From positions 1 through 64,000 of the forward strand of contig NZ_JRGK01000031.1 of the NCBI RefSeq assembly GCF_000764645.1: DNA of 64,000 nucleotides, written 5' to 3'. The position numbers and the translations under genes were made by a program. This document shows positions 17,485-26,770 of the stretch, one piece after another. This stretch comes from Aeromonas finlandensis. GTDB taxonomy: Bacteria; Pseudomonadota; Gammaproteobacteria; Enterobacterales; Aeromonadaceae. The notes beneath the pieces were generated by a model. It did no database searches. It was not told the DNA's origin and was given only the letters and a program-made list of their open reading frames with translations. Each line of letters starts with the position of its first letter. Position 1 is the first letter of the stretch.

Positions 17485-19521
17485 ATGTTCCAAGACAATC
17501 CGCTGCTGGCCCAGCTCAAGCAACAAATCCGCGAAAACATCCCGAAGAAAGAGGGTGTTATCCGCGCCTCGGACCGGGGCTTCGGCTTTCTGGAAGTCGA
17601 TGAGAAGACCAGCTATTTCGTGCCGCCTCCCTACATGAAGAAGGTGATGCACGGTGACCGGGTGACCGCCCTGATCCGCACCGAAAAAGAGAAGGAAGTG
17701 GCCGAGCCGGATACCCTGCTGGAGCAGTCCGTCACCCGCTTCGTGGCCCGGGTCAAAATGTTCCGTGACCGCCTCAACGTGGTGGCCGACCACCCGCTGA
17801 TCAAGGATGCCATCAAGGCCCGCGTCAAGAAGGGTCTGGATGAGAAAGAGTTCAAGGAAGGGGACTGGGTGGTGGCCACCCTCAAGCGCCATGCGCTGGT
17901 CGACGGCAACTTCTCTGCCGAGATCATCCAGAAGATCGCCGCCCGGGAAGATCACAATGTGCCCTGGTGGGTGGTGCTGGCACGCCACAATCTGGCTCAG
18001 GTCGAACCGGCTGACTTGCCGGAGTGGAGGGTGATCGAAGAGGAGGAGCTGCCCCGCACCGATCTGACCGAGGTTCCCTTCTTCACCATCGACGGCGCCA
18101 AGACCAAGGATATGGATGACGCCCTGGCCATCCGTAAGCTGGACAACGGCTGGGAGCTGCTGGTCGCCATCGCCGACCCGACCGCCTATGTGGCCGAAGG
18201 GAGCGAGCTGGACAAAGAGGCCGCCCAGCGCGCCTTTACCGTCTACATGCCGGGCCGCAACGTGCCGATGATCCCGCGCACCCTCTCCGACGAGCTCTGC
18301 TCCCTGAAAGAGGGCGAGGAGCGCAATACCCTGTGCGCCCGCCTGCACATCGCCGAAGATGGCCTGCTGATGGAGGAGACCGAGTTCTTCGCCGCCCGCA
18401 TCTGCTCCCACGCCCGCCTCAGCTATGACGACGTCTCCGACTGGGCCGAGCATGGCAAAGCGCTGACCATCGACGCTGGTGTACTGGCCCAGCTGCCGCT
18501 GATGAAGGCGATGACCGAAGCGCGCATCGCATGGCGCACCGAGCACGCGCTGGTGTTCCCGGATCGTCCCGACTACGACTTCGAGCTGGGCGAGAATGGT
18601 GAAGTGCTGGCCATCCACGTCGAGCCGCGCCGCATCGCCAACCGCATGGTGGAAGAGTCGATGATCGCCGCCAACATCTGCGCCGGTCGCGTGCTGGGCA
18701 AGAGCGTCGGTTACGGTATCTTCAACGTCCACACCGGCTTTGACGAAGAGTCCCTCGACGGCGCCATCGACCTGCTGAAAAGTGCCGAGGCCCCGTTCGA
18801 GCGTGACGAGATTGCCAGCCTGACCGGCTTCTGCGCCCTGCGCCGCTGGATCGACAACCTCGACACCCGCTGGCTGGATGGCAAGATCCGCCGCTTCCAG
18901 AGCTATGCGCTGATGTCCTCCGAGCCGGGCGCCCACTACGGCCTGGGTCTGGATGCCTACGCCACCTGGACGTCACCTATTCGCAAATACGGCGACATGG
19001 TCAACCACCGTCTGCTCAAGGCGGTTATCGCCGGCAAGACCCCGGGCGAGCGCCCGAGCGCAGAGCTGACCGAGCATCTGACCGCCTGCCGTCGCCTGCA
19101 CCGCATGGTGGAGCGCGACATCGGTGACTGGCTCTATGTCCGTTATCTGAAAGCCGATGCAGGCACCGATAAGGTGTTCAACGCCGAGATCATCGACGTG
19201 ATGCGTGCTGGCCTTAAGCTGCGTCTGCAAGAGAACGGCGCCGTGGTCTTCATGCCCGCCCGTCATATCCTCGACAACAAGGATCGCCTGGAGTGCAACT
19301 GGGACAACGGCCGCGTCTATCTGGACAAGACCGAAGTGGTCTACGAGCTGGGCCAGATCATCGAGGTCAAGCTGAGCGAAGCGGTGGAAGAGACCCGCTC
19401 CCTCATCGCCAAACCGGCGGTCGCGCTGGTGCCGGGCCCGGCACCGGAAGCGCCGGTTGCCGAGAGTGCGCCAGCCGATAGCAGTGAGACAGCTGCGGAC
19501 GCTGCCCCCAAGGCAGAATAA
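17485..19521 (+). CDS. rnb: Exoribonuclease II
   Basis: Processive 3'-5' exonuclease of the RNB family acting on single-stranded RNA. 678 residues versus ~644 in E. coli; the excess is an Ala/Pro/Glu-rich C-terminal tail of about 35 residues. Order: N-terminal cold-shock domains (GVIRASDRGFGFLEV), the RNB catalytic core with the metal-binding aspartates in IDGAKTKDMDDALAIR and the HYGLGLDAYATWTSPIRKY signature, then an S1 domain. The paralogue RNase R is encoded at the other end of the window. Confidence 0.95.
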   Translation: MFQDNPLLAQLKQQIRENIPKKEGVIRASDRGFGFLEVDEKTSYFVPPPYMKKVMHGDRVTALIRTEKEKEVAEPDTLLEQSVTRFVARVKMFRDRLNVVADHPLIKDAIKARVKKGLDEKEFKEGDWVVATLKRHALVDGNFSAEIIQKIAAREDHNVPWWVVLARHNLAQVEPADLPEWRVIEEEELPRTDLTEVPFFTIDGAKTKDMDDALAIRKLDNGWELLVAIADPTAYVAEGSELDKEAAQRAFTVYMPGRNVPMIPRTLSDELCSLKEGEERNTLCARLHIAEDGLLMEETEFFAARICSHARLSYDDVSDWAEHGKALTIDAGVLAQLPLMKAMTEARIAWRTEHALVFPDRPDYDFELGENGEVLAIHVEPRRIANRMVEESMIAANICAGRVLGKSVGYGIFNVHTGFDEESLDGAIDLLKSAEAPFERDEIASLTGFCALRRWIDNLDTRWLDGKIRRFQSYALMSSEPGAHYGLGLDAYATWTSPIRKYGDMVNHRLLKAVIAGKTPGERPSAELTEHLTACRRLHRMVERDIGDWLYVRYLKADAGTDKVFNAEIIDVMRAGLKLRLQENGAVVFMPARHILDNKDRLECNWDNGRVYLDKTEVVYELGQIIEVKLSEAVEETRSLIAKPAVALVPGPAPEAPVAESAPADSSETAADAAPKAE

Positions 19522-19542
19522 GCCGCGCAGAGCAGTCTGCCC

Positions 19543-19574
19543 GAGAGCCCGCCATCGTGCGGGCTCTCTTTTTT
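19543..19574 (+). terminator. Terminator of rnb
   Basis: GAGAGCCCGC pairs with GCGGGCTCTC, followed by six T residues, about 20 bases after the rnb stop. Confidence 0.9.
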
Positions 19575-19766
19575 GCCCCCCCCTAACACCCCGCCATTAA
19601 CGATGCCGCGGCACGCCGTTCTCACCACGATTGGCAGAGCCAGCAGTGAACGCTGCCACGAATAGACCTGAAAGAAACCATTTTGTGCGCTGCCTCTCCT
19701 TTTTGACATATTAATCAAAGAGAAATATCTCTATACTCGCTTGGGTACAACCCAAGGGATATTGGT

Positions 19767-21407
19767 ATGCAGGAATGGGACCCGGAACACTTCACCAGCT
19801 TCGCCCAGCTATGCGAAGTGAGCCTCGCCACCATCCGTGAAAAGACCGATGCCGAACGCCTTTACCTCTGGCTGAAAGCCCCCGAACCGCAGCTCTACAG
19901 CTTTCAGCTGGATCAGGGGCTGACCACGCTGGACCTCGCCCATCTCGAGCAATTGACCCTACCCCACCACCTGATCGACAAGGCGATGGGCAAAGGACAG
20001 CTGGTGATCGAGCAGATCACGCCACCGCCAGATCCCGGCGAAAATGTGGAACCCGCCCAGCCGCAGCTGCGCGCCTGCTTTCCCCTCAAACGCCACATGA
20101 AACTGGAAGGGGTCATCTATCTGGAGACCCGCCGCCGCATCGACCGCCTCTCCTCCCACCAGCGTCAGGGCATCCAGCTTCTTATCCACTATCTGACCGC
20201 CGAATTGAGCAATCACCTGCTCTCCTGCCAGGTCGATCAGGAGCGGGACCAGCGACTACACACCCAGACCGATCTGGTACAGAGTCAGGCGCTGCAAGGC
20301 TCCTTCCTCACCATGTTGCAGGCGCTGCACATGGTCAGCGTCACCCTCTCCCGCAGTCGCAGCGAGAACGATCTGCTGCGGGACGCCGTGCAGCTGGCCC
20401 GCCAGGAGCTGCAGTTCGACCGGGTCGCCATCTTTCTGATCGAACCTGATGGCAAGACCATGCGCGGCACCTGGGGCACCAGCGAAGAGGGTGAGCTGAT
20501 GGATGAGCACAACTTCATCAGCCCCATTCCGGATCACCCCACGGTGCAGGAGGCGCTCAAGCGCAAGGATTACGTGCTGGTGCTGGAAGATACCCCCCTC
20601 TACTACGAGAAGCAGCAGGTGGGCCGTGGCTGGAACGCCATGGTGTCGTTGTGGGATGGCGCCACCCCCATCGGTTGGATTGCCGCCGACAACCTGCTCT
20701 GGCACCGGCCACTCAAGGCCTATCAGAGCGAGATCTTCAAGCAGTACGCCGCCATCCTGTCGCAACTGTTGATCCGCCAGCGCACTCAGGAGCAGCTGGA
20801 AACCCTCAACCGCCAGCTGGAAGCCCGGGTCGCCGAGCGCACCATGCAACTGGCCGAGACCAACCGGGCGCTGGAGGAGGCCAATCACCGCCTCTCCCTG
20901 CTGTCGCTGGAGGATCCCCTCACCGGCATCGCCAACCGGCGCCAGTGGGACATCACCATGCAACGGGAGTGGGAGTGGGCACGGCGCACCCAGAACCTGC
21001 TGGCGGTATTGATGATCGACGTCGACGAGTTCAAGGCCTACAACGACCACTTCGGCCATGCCAAGGGAGATCTCTGCCTGCAACAGGTGGCCCATGTGCT
21101 GCGGGATGCGGAGCGACGCGGTACCAATCTGGTGGCCCGTTACGGCGGGGAGGAGTTCGTCATCCTGCTCTGCGCCCCCCAACCCGGTGAGGCCGAACAA
21201 CTGGCCCGGCGGATCCACGACCGGCTGGCTCAATTAAAACTGCCCCATCCCACCTCGCGGGTTGCTGATTTCATTACGGTTAGCATAGGCTTTAGCTATC
21301 TTGTCCCCTCCCAGGACGGAGCATGGCAGACCCTGACCGAACAGGCTGACCAGGCGCTCTACCACGCCAAGTCACAAGGGAGGGCACGCACTCTGGCCTA
21401 TCGGTGA
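19767..21407 (+). CDS. GAF-GAF-GGDEF diguanylate cyclase
   Basis: Cytoplasmic c-di-GMP synthase. 546 residues without membrane helices: two GAF-like sensor domains at about 15-150 and 185-335, a signalling coiled coil at about 345-385 (EQLETLNRQLEARVAER), and a GGDEF domain at about 385-545. The active site GGEEF is intact near residue 460, with DPLTGIANRR and MIDVDEFKAYND before it. The position five residues upstream reads RGTN rather than RxxD, so the inhibitory I-site looks absent. The stop is four bases from the next gene, an EAL-HDOD protein, implying an operon. Confidence 0.9.
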   Translation: MQEWDPEHFTSFAQLCEVSLATIREKTDAERLYLWLKAPEPQLYSFQLDQGLTTLDLAHLEQLTLPHHLIDKAMGKGQLVIEQITPPPDPGENVEPAQPQLRACFPLKRHMKLEGVIYLETRRRIDRLSSHQRQGIQLLIHYLTAELSNHLLSCQVDQERDQRLHTQTDLVQSQALQGSFLTMLQALHMVSVTLSRSRSENDLLRDAVQLARQELQFDRVAIFLIEPDGKTMRGTWGTSEEGELMDEHNFISPIPDHPTVQEALKRKDYVLVLEDTPLYYEKQQVGRGWNAMVSLWDGATPIGWIAADNLLWHRPLKAYQSEIFKQYAAILSQLLIRQRTQEQLETLNRQLEARVAERTMQLAETNRALEEANHRLSLLSLEDPLTGIANRRQWDITMQREWEWARRTQNLLAVLMIDVDEFKAYNDHFGHAKGDLCLQQVAHVLRDAERRGTNLVARYGGEEFVILLCAPQPGEAEQLARRIHDRLAQLKLPHPTSRVADFITVSIGFSYLVPSQDGAWQTLTEQADQALYHAKSQGRARTLAYR

Positions 21408-21411
21408 TCCC

Positions 21412-22515
21412 ATGCTGTTGCGTCGCTACCCCATCTTCAATCGTCGCCTGGCCCTGGTAGCCTACGGCATCGACTATCAGCTCAGCTCACCGGCCGAGTG
21501 GCCCTCACTGGCCCAACATTGCCGCCTGCTGGCGCAGGGGCGCCAATATCTGGTGCCCTTCACTCATGAACAGCTCGATGAACAGCGCCCCCTGCTGCTG
21601 GATCAGGATGCGATCCCGCTGGTTGAAGCATCGAGCGAAAGGTTGCCCAGCTCGTTCCCGGTGCTGGAGCAGTGGCGTGACAGTCGGCGCAGACTGGCGG
21701 TGCACGGTGCGACGCGGGATCCGCGCTGGCTTGGTGCCAGCCGCCTGCTGGTGTTCTGGATGGGGGAAGAGGGGATCTGCCAGCCCACCGACCACAAGCG
21801 GATGGCGCTGGATATCGAAACCTGGGAGGATTTTCTTCCGCTGCGGGAGGCGGGTGTCGACTTCTTTGCCGGCGGCTTTCTCGCCCGCCCCGAGCTGGTC
21901 AACCAGCGGGCCAACCAGCCCGACATGGCGCTGGTACAGCAGATCCTCCAGCTCATTTGCCATGAGGAGTTCTCCTTCGCCCAAGTTGCTCGCTTGCTGG
22001 AGCAGGATGCCTGGCTACCCGGTCTGCTGCTCACCTACGTCAATGCCCCCGGCTTCGATCATGCCGCCCCCATCACCTCGGTGCCCCGCGCCCTCTCCTA
22101 TCTGGGAGAGCAGGAGATCCGCAAGTTCGTGCTGATCAACGGTCTGGCCAGGGTGAGCCAGCATATGCCGGAGGCCTGCACCCGCATGGCCATCGCCCGC
22201 GGCCGCTTCTGCGAGTTGATTGCCCTCACCGCCCTCGGTAAAGCGGAGGCAAGCTGGGCCTTTCTGGTGGGACTGGTGCTCGATGGCGCCATGCTGTCGG
22301 AACCGCTGATGGCTCACCTGCCAAAGAATGTGAAGCGCGCCATCGAATTGCGGGAAGGGCCACTGTTTCACCTGTTCCAGCTGGTCAGCACCTATGAACA
22401 GGGTAACTGGCCCCTGCTGGCGCAGTTGGCGCCCCAATACCAGCTCGATCCGGCCAAACTCACCCCCATCTATTTTCAGGCACAAATGTGGGGGCAAGCG
22501 TTTCTCACCAGCTAG
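21412..22515 (+). CDS. Degenerate EAL-HDOD (YuxH-type) signalling protein
   Basis: 367 residues. The N-terminal half keeps only the outline of an EAL domain (the closing segment reads VDFFAGGFLARPEL) and lacks an EAL motif and metal ligands, so phosphodiesterase activity is unlikely. The C-terminal half (about 165-367) is an HDOD domain (FSFAQVARLLEQD, VPRALSYLGEQEIRKFV). Such proteins act as regulators or adaptors in c-di-GMP and stress signalling. Pairing with the upstream cyclase suggests a shared pathway. Confidence 0.82.
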   Translation: MLLRRYPIFNRRLALVAYGIDYQLSSPAEWPSLAQHCRLLAQGRQYLVPFTHEQLDEQRPLLLDQDAIPLVEASSERLPSSFPVLEQWRDSRRRLAVHGATRDPRWLGASRLLVFWMGEEGICQPTDHKRMALDIETWEDFLPLREAGVDFFAGGFLARPELVNQRANQPDMALVQQILQLICHEEFSFAQVARLLEQDAWLPGLLLTYVNAPGFDHAAPITSVPRALSYLGEQEIRKFVLINGLARVSQHMPEACTRMAIARGRFCELIALTALGKAEASWAFLVGLVLDGAMLSEPLMAHLPKNVKRAIELREGPLFHLFQLVSTYEQGNWPLLAQLAPQYQLDPAKLTPIYFQAQMWGQAFLTS

Positions 22516-22580
22516 GTGATGGCGAGCCGGGGAGCCACTGGCTAGAATGGGCTCCCTTTTTTCAGAGACAGACCCGCACC

Positions 22581-23180
22581 ATGACCCTTTCCGGATTCCA
22601 AGGCCTGGTCTTTGACCTTGATGGCACCCTGGTCGACTCCATGCCGCTGCACCTCGCCGCCTGGGAGCACACCGCCCGCGAGTTTGGCTTTCACTTCGAT
22701 GCCGACTGGTTCTATGAACTGGGCGGCATGCCGAGCCGCAAGATTGCCCTGCTGGTGGCACAGGAGCAACAGCTCCCCCTCGATCCTGTCGACGTGACCC
22801 GCTGCAAAACCGCCCACTATGTGGCCAACCTGCACAAGGCGACCGTCTTTCCGGCCATGCTGGCGCTGGTCGAACGCTATCACGGTGTCATCCCGATGGG
22901 GATCGGCACCGGCTCACCCCGCGTCAACGCCGAGGCGGTACTGCGCAACACCGGGCTGGATCGCTACTTCTCCGTGGTGGTCACGGCGGACGATGTAGAG
23001 CTGCACAAACCCAACCCGGATACCTTCCTGCTGGTCGCCAGCAAGCTGGGGGTCGCGCCGTCAGGCTGTCTGGTGTTTGAAGATACCGGCATCGGCGTAC
23101 AGGCGGGCGAGGCTGCCGGGATGCAGACCTGCATGGTCAAAGAGGGCAAACCGGTTGGCATAACGGACCGGTTGGCATAA
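22581..23180 (+). CDS. HAD-superfamily phosphatase, YqaB-like
   Basis: Haloacid-dehalogenase-fold sugar-phosphate phosphatase; E. coli YqaB acts on fructose-1-phosphate. 199 residues from the ATG at 22581; the catalytic nucleophile loop LVFDLDGTLVDSM directly follows. Later motifs are MGIGTGSPR, LHKPNPD and VFEDTGIGVQAGEAAG. The last codons are changed by a 17-bp tandem duplication: the ancestral end was probably KPVGITE-stop and is now KPVGITDRLA-stop. The substrate cannot be told from sequence. Confidence 0.85.
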   Translation: MTLSGFQGLVFDLDGTLVDSMPLHLAAWEHTAREFGFHFDADWFYELGGMPSRKIALLVAQEQQLPLDPVDVTRCKTAHYVANLHKATVFPAMLALVERYHGVIPMGIGTGSPRVNAEAVLRNTGLDRYFSVVVTADDVELHKPNPDTFLLVASKLGVAPSGCLVFEDTGIGVQAGEAAGMQTCMVKEGKPVGITDRLA

Positions 23181-23184
23181 CGGA
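23151..23184. repeat. 17-bp tandem duplication at the end of the HAD gene
   Basis: CCGGTTGGCATAACGGA occurs twice without a gap (23151-23167 and 23168-23184). Removing one copy restores a reading of ACG GAG TAG, so the duplication replaced the last residue with TDRLA-type codons and moved the stop. Confidence 0.9.
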
Positions 23185-23193
23185 GTAGTGCGG

Positions 23194-23222
23194 AAAAAAA
23201 TATCGCCCTGCAAGGGGCGATA
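23194..23222 (-). terminator. Terminator of the hfq-like gene
   Basis: TATCGCCC pairs with GGGCGATA. On the minus strand the hairpin is followed by seven T residues, about 100 bases after the hfq-like stop. Confidence 0.75.
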
Positions 23223-23320
23223 ACCGGAACCGGCTCTCATACGGGACATGATTGAAAATGAGAGCAGGTTCCGTCAGCCGCTGACGCAGGGCGCGTCAAC
23301 GGGGAGTGCGGAGCAGACGA

Positions 23321-23680
23321 TTACTCGTTGTTGCCGCCGCCCTGATTGTCGTCATAGCGACCCGGCGCACCGTGGGGGCGCGGCGCCATGGAGACGCGCG
23401 GCTTGCGGGCGCGCTGGATGTTCACCTGCGGACGGCCAGTGTGCATGGCGATGGTGGAGATCTTGGCCTTGTAGACCAGCTGCTGGTTGCCATGGGCGTC
23501 CGTCAGCAGCACGCTGTACTGATCAAACCCGCTGATGGTGCCTTCCAGCTTGATGCCGCTCACCAGAAAAATAGCAACCTGACTGCGGTTCTTGCGCAAC
23601 CAGTTGAGGGCAGAATCTTGCCCGTTCCCGAGGGAGAAGGCTTGCTCAATGGTGGAGTAGCTTGGGGATTCAGTTGTCAT
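23321..23680 (-). CDS. Hfq-like Sm-fold RNA-binding protein (divergent paralogue)
   Basis: 119 residues. After an N-terminal helix (SALNWLRKNRSQ) comes an Sm1 motif, VAIFLVSGIKLEGTISGFDQ, very close to Hfq ([20 protein letters not shown]), then Sm2 VYKAKISTI in place of VYKHAISTV. The FDQ residues and Lys56 equivalent are kept, but the proximal-site His57 equivalent is Ala, followed by Lys. The tail (about 80-119) is Arg/Pro/Gly-rich and ends in Asn/Gly/Glu. Canonical hfq normally lies in miaA-hfq-hflX, which is not here, so this is probably a second Hfq. It is monocistronic, with its own terminator. Whether it forms hexamers or binds sRNA is unknown. Confidence 0.85.
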   Translation of the reverse strand: MTTESPSYSTIEQAFSLGNGQDSALNWLRKNRSQVAIFLVSGIKLEGTISGFDQYSVLLTDAHGNQQLVYKAKISTIAMHTGRPQVNIQRARKPRVSMAPRPHGAPGRYDDNQGGGNNE

Positions 23681-23856
23681 AAATTATTGTCCCGCTGAAA
23701 AAAAGTGGCGTTTGATTGTGCTAAATGGTCACTGGCTTGTCAAAGTCATTCTCACTCCCGCCAGCAATAGCGGCCTCCGGGGGCTGGTCGCTGACCAGTA
23801 CAACTGCGATAATTGCCAATTCTGGCTCCTCTACGGGCCTTATCTGGGGTTTTATC

Positions 23857-25128
23857 TTGCATCCGGTTTCACACCAACACCACACCACCTATGTCCATGA
23901 TGCCACTGCCTGCGAAGAGTGTGACCTGCTGATCCCGGCCACCCCGCTCGAGGTGGGGCAGGCCAGCTGCTGTCCCCGTTGCGGACACACCTTGAGTCGC
24001 CACCTGCCACAGCAGGAGTTGCGGCCGATCGCCTACGGGTTCGCGGCGCTCATCATGTTCGTACTCGCCAACGCCTTCACCTTTATGTCCTTCTCGGCCA
24101 AAGGGGTGGGTCAGGAGATGACTTTTCTGCAGAGCATCACCACCCTGGTGGATGAGGGCTATCTGTTTCTCGGCGCGGTACTGAGCCTCACCCTGATCGG
24201 CCTGCCACTGGTCTACATGGGCTCCATCATGCTGGTGCTGTGGCGAGTCGATAAAGATCTGCACAGCAATGCCCTGCGCTCCCTCGGCCGTCTGCTCTGC
24301 CGGATCAAACCCTGGCTGATGGTGGATGTCTTTCTGGTGGGGGTACTCATCTCGCTGGTCAAGCTGATGGGGATGGCCGACATCAAGATGGGGCTGTCGT
24401 TCTGGGCCTTCGTCGGCTACACGGTGCTGCTCATCAAGATGATCTCCTCGCTGGATCAGATGTGGCTGTGGCAGCGGCTGTTCGGCCCCACCGCACCGCG
24501 GGAGATCGACCCGGACGCGGGCGCGCTGGAATCCGGCCTGGTGGGCTGCCACATCTGTGGCGCCCTGAGCGAGGTGGGCAGCCACAGCTGCTCCCGCTGC
24601 GGCGGTCACCTGCATGCCCGCAAGCCGGGCGGCCTGAACCGCACCTGGGCGCTGCTGTTTACCTCCGCCATTCTCTATGTGCCCGCCAACCTCTATCCCA
24701 TCATGGATACGGTGTTTCTCGGCGATGACAGCCCCTCCACCATCCTTGGCGGCGTGGTGCTGCTCTGGGCCATGGGCTCCTACCCCATCGCGGCGGTGAT
24801 CTTTTTCGCCAGCGTGGTGGTGCCGCTGGTGAAAATACTGGCGCTATTCTGGCTTTGCTATATGGTGCAGCGCGGCAATGTCACCTCCCCCCTCGGCAAG
24901 CTCAAACTCTATCGCATGACTGAATTTGTCGGACGCTGGTCGATGATCGACGTCTTCGTGGTGGCCATTCTGGCGGGCCTGATCCGGCTCGACAATCTGA
25001 TGACCATCTACCCCGGCCCTGCGGCCGTCGCATTTGCAGGTGTGGTGCTGATCACCATGGTCGCCGCCATGAGTTTCGACTCCCGCCTGATCTGGGATTT
25101 ACAACAAGGAGAACGCGAACGTGAGTGA
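23857..25128 (+). CDS. pqiA: PqiA-like membrane protein of an MCE transport system
   Basis: Inner-membrane partner of a periplasmic MCE-protein bridge for lipid movement between the two membranes. Two PqiA domains, each opening with a zinc-ribbon-like pair of CxxC motifs (CEEC...CPRC and CHIC...CSRC) and followed by four membrane helices. The start is uncertain: a TTG at 23857 with GGGG seven bases upstream gives 423 residues and puts the first CxxC near the N-terminus as in relatives. The in-frame ATG at 23725 would add 44 atypical residues. YebS/LetA is an equally close name. The stop overlaps the next gene. Confidence 0.85.
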   Translation: MHPVSHQHHTTYVHDATACEECDLLIPATPLEVGQASCCPRCGHTLSRHLPQQELRPIAYGFAALIMFVLANAFTFMSFSAKGVGQEMTFLQSITTLVDEGYLFLGAVLSLTLIGLPLVYMGSIMLVLWRVDKDLHSNALRSLGRLLCRIKPWLMVDVFLVGVLISLVKLMGMADIKMGLSFWAFVGYTVLLIKMISSLDQMWLWQRLFGPTAPREIDPDAGALESGLVGCHICGALSEVGSHSCSRCGGHLHARKPGGLNRTWALLFTSAILYVPANLYPIMDTVFLGDDSPSTILGGVVLLWAMGSYPIAAVIFFASVVVPLVKILALFWLCYMVQRGNVTSPLGKLKLYRMTEFVGRWSMIDVFVVAILAGLIRLDNLMTIYPGPAAVAFAGVVLITMVAAMSFDSRLIWDLQQGERERE

Positions 25129-26770
25129 GCGTAAAAAAAGGTGGAAACCGGGCTCTGACTTTCTGAGCTCTGCTGCCGCAATCTGGATGGTGCCCCTGCT
25201 GGCGCTGTTCATCGGTCTCTGGATGCTGTTCCAGCACTGGTACTCCCAGGGCCCCAGCTTCACCCTGACAGTCGCCACCGCCGAAGGCATCGTCGCTGGC
25301 AAGACGGTGATCCGCTCCCGCGAAGTGGATGTCGGCCGCATCGAAGCCGTCGAGCTGAGCGAAGACTACAGCCACGCCGTGCTGAAGGGGCGGCTGAGCA
25401 ATGCCGCCTCCGGCATGCTGCGCGGTGACAGCCAGTTCTGGGTGGTCAAACCCCGGGTTGGCCGTGACGGGGTCTCCGGCCTCGGCACCCTGCTCTCCGG
25501 CGCCTACATCGAGCTCTCACCCGGCAAGAAAGGGCGGGCGCGGGACGAATACGCCATGCTCGACAAGCCGCCGCTCGCCTCGCTGGATGCCAAGGGACTA
25601 CGCCTCACCCTCAGCAGTCGCGACACCCGCGCGCTGGGGGAAGGCTCCCCCATCAACTATCAGGGCTTCACCATAGGTCAGGTGGAAGAGGCGAAGTTCC
25701 TGCCGGAAAAGAGCGAGATGCAGTATCAAATCTTCATCCACGCCCCCTATGACATTCTGGTGAGCAGCAACTCCCGCTTCTGGATGACGCCGGGCTTTGA
25801 AGTCTCCATGAGCAGCGAGGGGATGAAGGTGAAGATGGATTCGCTGGAGAGCCTGCTCGACGGCGGCATCACCATGGGTCTGCCACCCGGCTGGGCGCCT
25901 GGCGAGCCGGTCAAACAGATGGAAGGGTTCACCCTGTTCCAGGATGAGGCGAGCGTGCTGGCCGGTAGTCTGGATCAGTTCATCGACTACGTCTTCCTGT
26001 TCGATGACAACGTGGGTGGCCTGCATCCGGGCGCGGCGGTGCAGTATCGCGGCATCCGGGTCGGTACCGTCATCTCTGCCCCCTACCTCATCGAGGACAA
26101 GGGCGTGCAGATCTTCAAGAACCGTCAGATCCCGGTGCTGGCCCGCATCGAGGTGCAGCGCCTCTCCCACCGCTATGCCAAGGCGGAGAAGGATCAGTGG
26201 CGTGCCCTGTTCGGCAAGCAGTTCAAGGAGGGGTTGCGTGCCAGCCTCAAGACCTCGAGCCTGCTGACCGGCGGCAAGATCATCGATCTCAACTTCTATC
26301 CGGACGCGCCGCGCTTCGAGCAGGCCAAGCTGGCCGGTTATCAGGTCTTCCCCACCGTGCAGGGCGGGCTGGATCAGATCGAGCGCAAGGTGAACCTCAT
26401 CCTCGACAAGTTTGTCGACATGGACATGGCGGCCACCCTGACCAAGGTCAACGGGTCACTCACGACGCTGGATGGCACCCTGAAGAACATCAGTGCAGTC
26501 AGCGCCAACCTGAACAAGCTCACCGCCAAGGATTCTACCCAACAGTTGCCGGCCTCGCTCAACGAGAGCCTCAAGCAGTTGCAGGAGACCTTGCAGGCCT
26601 ATGATGCCCAGTCGCAGACCAATCAGGACCTGCGTCAGTCGGTGCAGACCCTCAATCAGTTGATGCGCGAACTGCAACCGTTGGTGCACTCCCTCAACGA
26701 GCAGCCCAGCTCGCTGATCTTCGATCGCGCGCATCCATCGGACCCTGAGCCCAAGCGAGGCAAACAATGA
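25121..26770 (+). CDS. pqiB: PqiB-like MCE-domain protein
   Basis: Periplasm-spanning protein anchored by one N-terminal helix (about 20-40, AIWMVPLLALFIGLWML). 549 residues with three MCE domains, at about 45-135, 160-235 and 285-395 (key segments TVATAEGIVAGKTVI, EGSPINYQGFTIGQVE and GAAVQYRGIRVGTVI). A long C-terminal helical region (about 430-530) would form the central tube. The length and three MCE domains match PqiB rather than the seven-domain YebT/LetB. It overlaps pqiA by 8 bases and pqiC by 4. Confidence 0.9.
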   Translation: MSERKKRWKPGSDFLSSAAAIWMVPLLALFIGLWMLFQHWYSQGPSFTLTVATAEGIVAGKTVIRSREVDVGRIEAVELSEDYSHAVLKGRLSNAASGMLRGDSQFWVVKPRVGRDGVSGLGTLLSGAYIELSPGKKGRARDEYAMLDKPPLASLDAKGLRLTLSSRDTRALGEGSPINYQGFTIGQVEEAKFLPEKSEMQYQIFIHAPYDILVSSNSRFWMTPGFEVSMSSEGMKVKMDSLESLLDGGITMGLPPGWAPGEPVKQMEGFTLFQDEASVLAGSLDQFIDYVFLFDDNVGGLHPGAAVQYRGIRVGTVISAPYLIEDKGVQIFKNRQIPVLARIEVQRLSHRYAKAEKDQWRALFGKQFKEGLRASLKTSSLLTGGKIIDLNFYPDAPRFEQAKLAGYQVFPTVQGGLDQIERKVNLILDKFVDMDMAATLTKVNGSLTTLDGTLKNISAVSANLNKLTAKDSTQQLPASLNESLKQLQETLQAYDAQSQTNQDLRQSVQTLNQLMRELQPLVHSLNEQPSSLIFDRAHPSDPEPKRGKQ

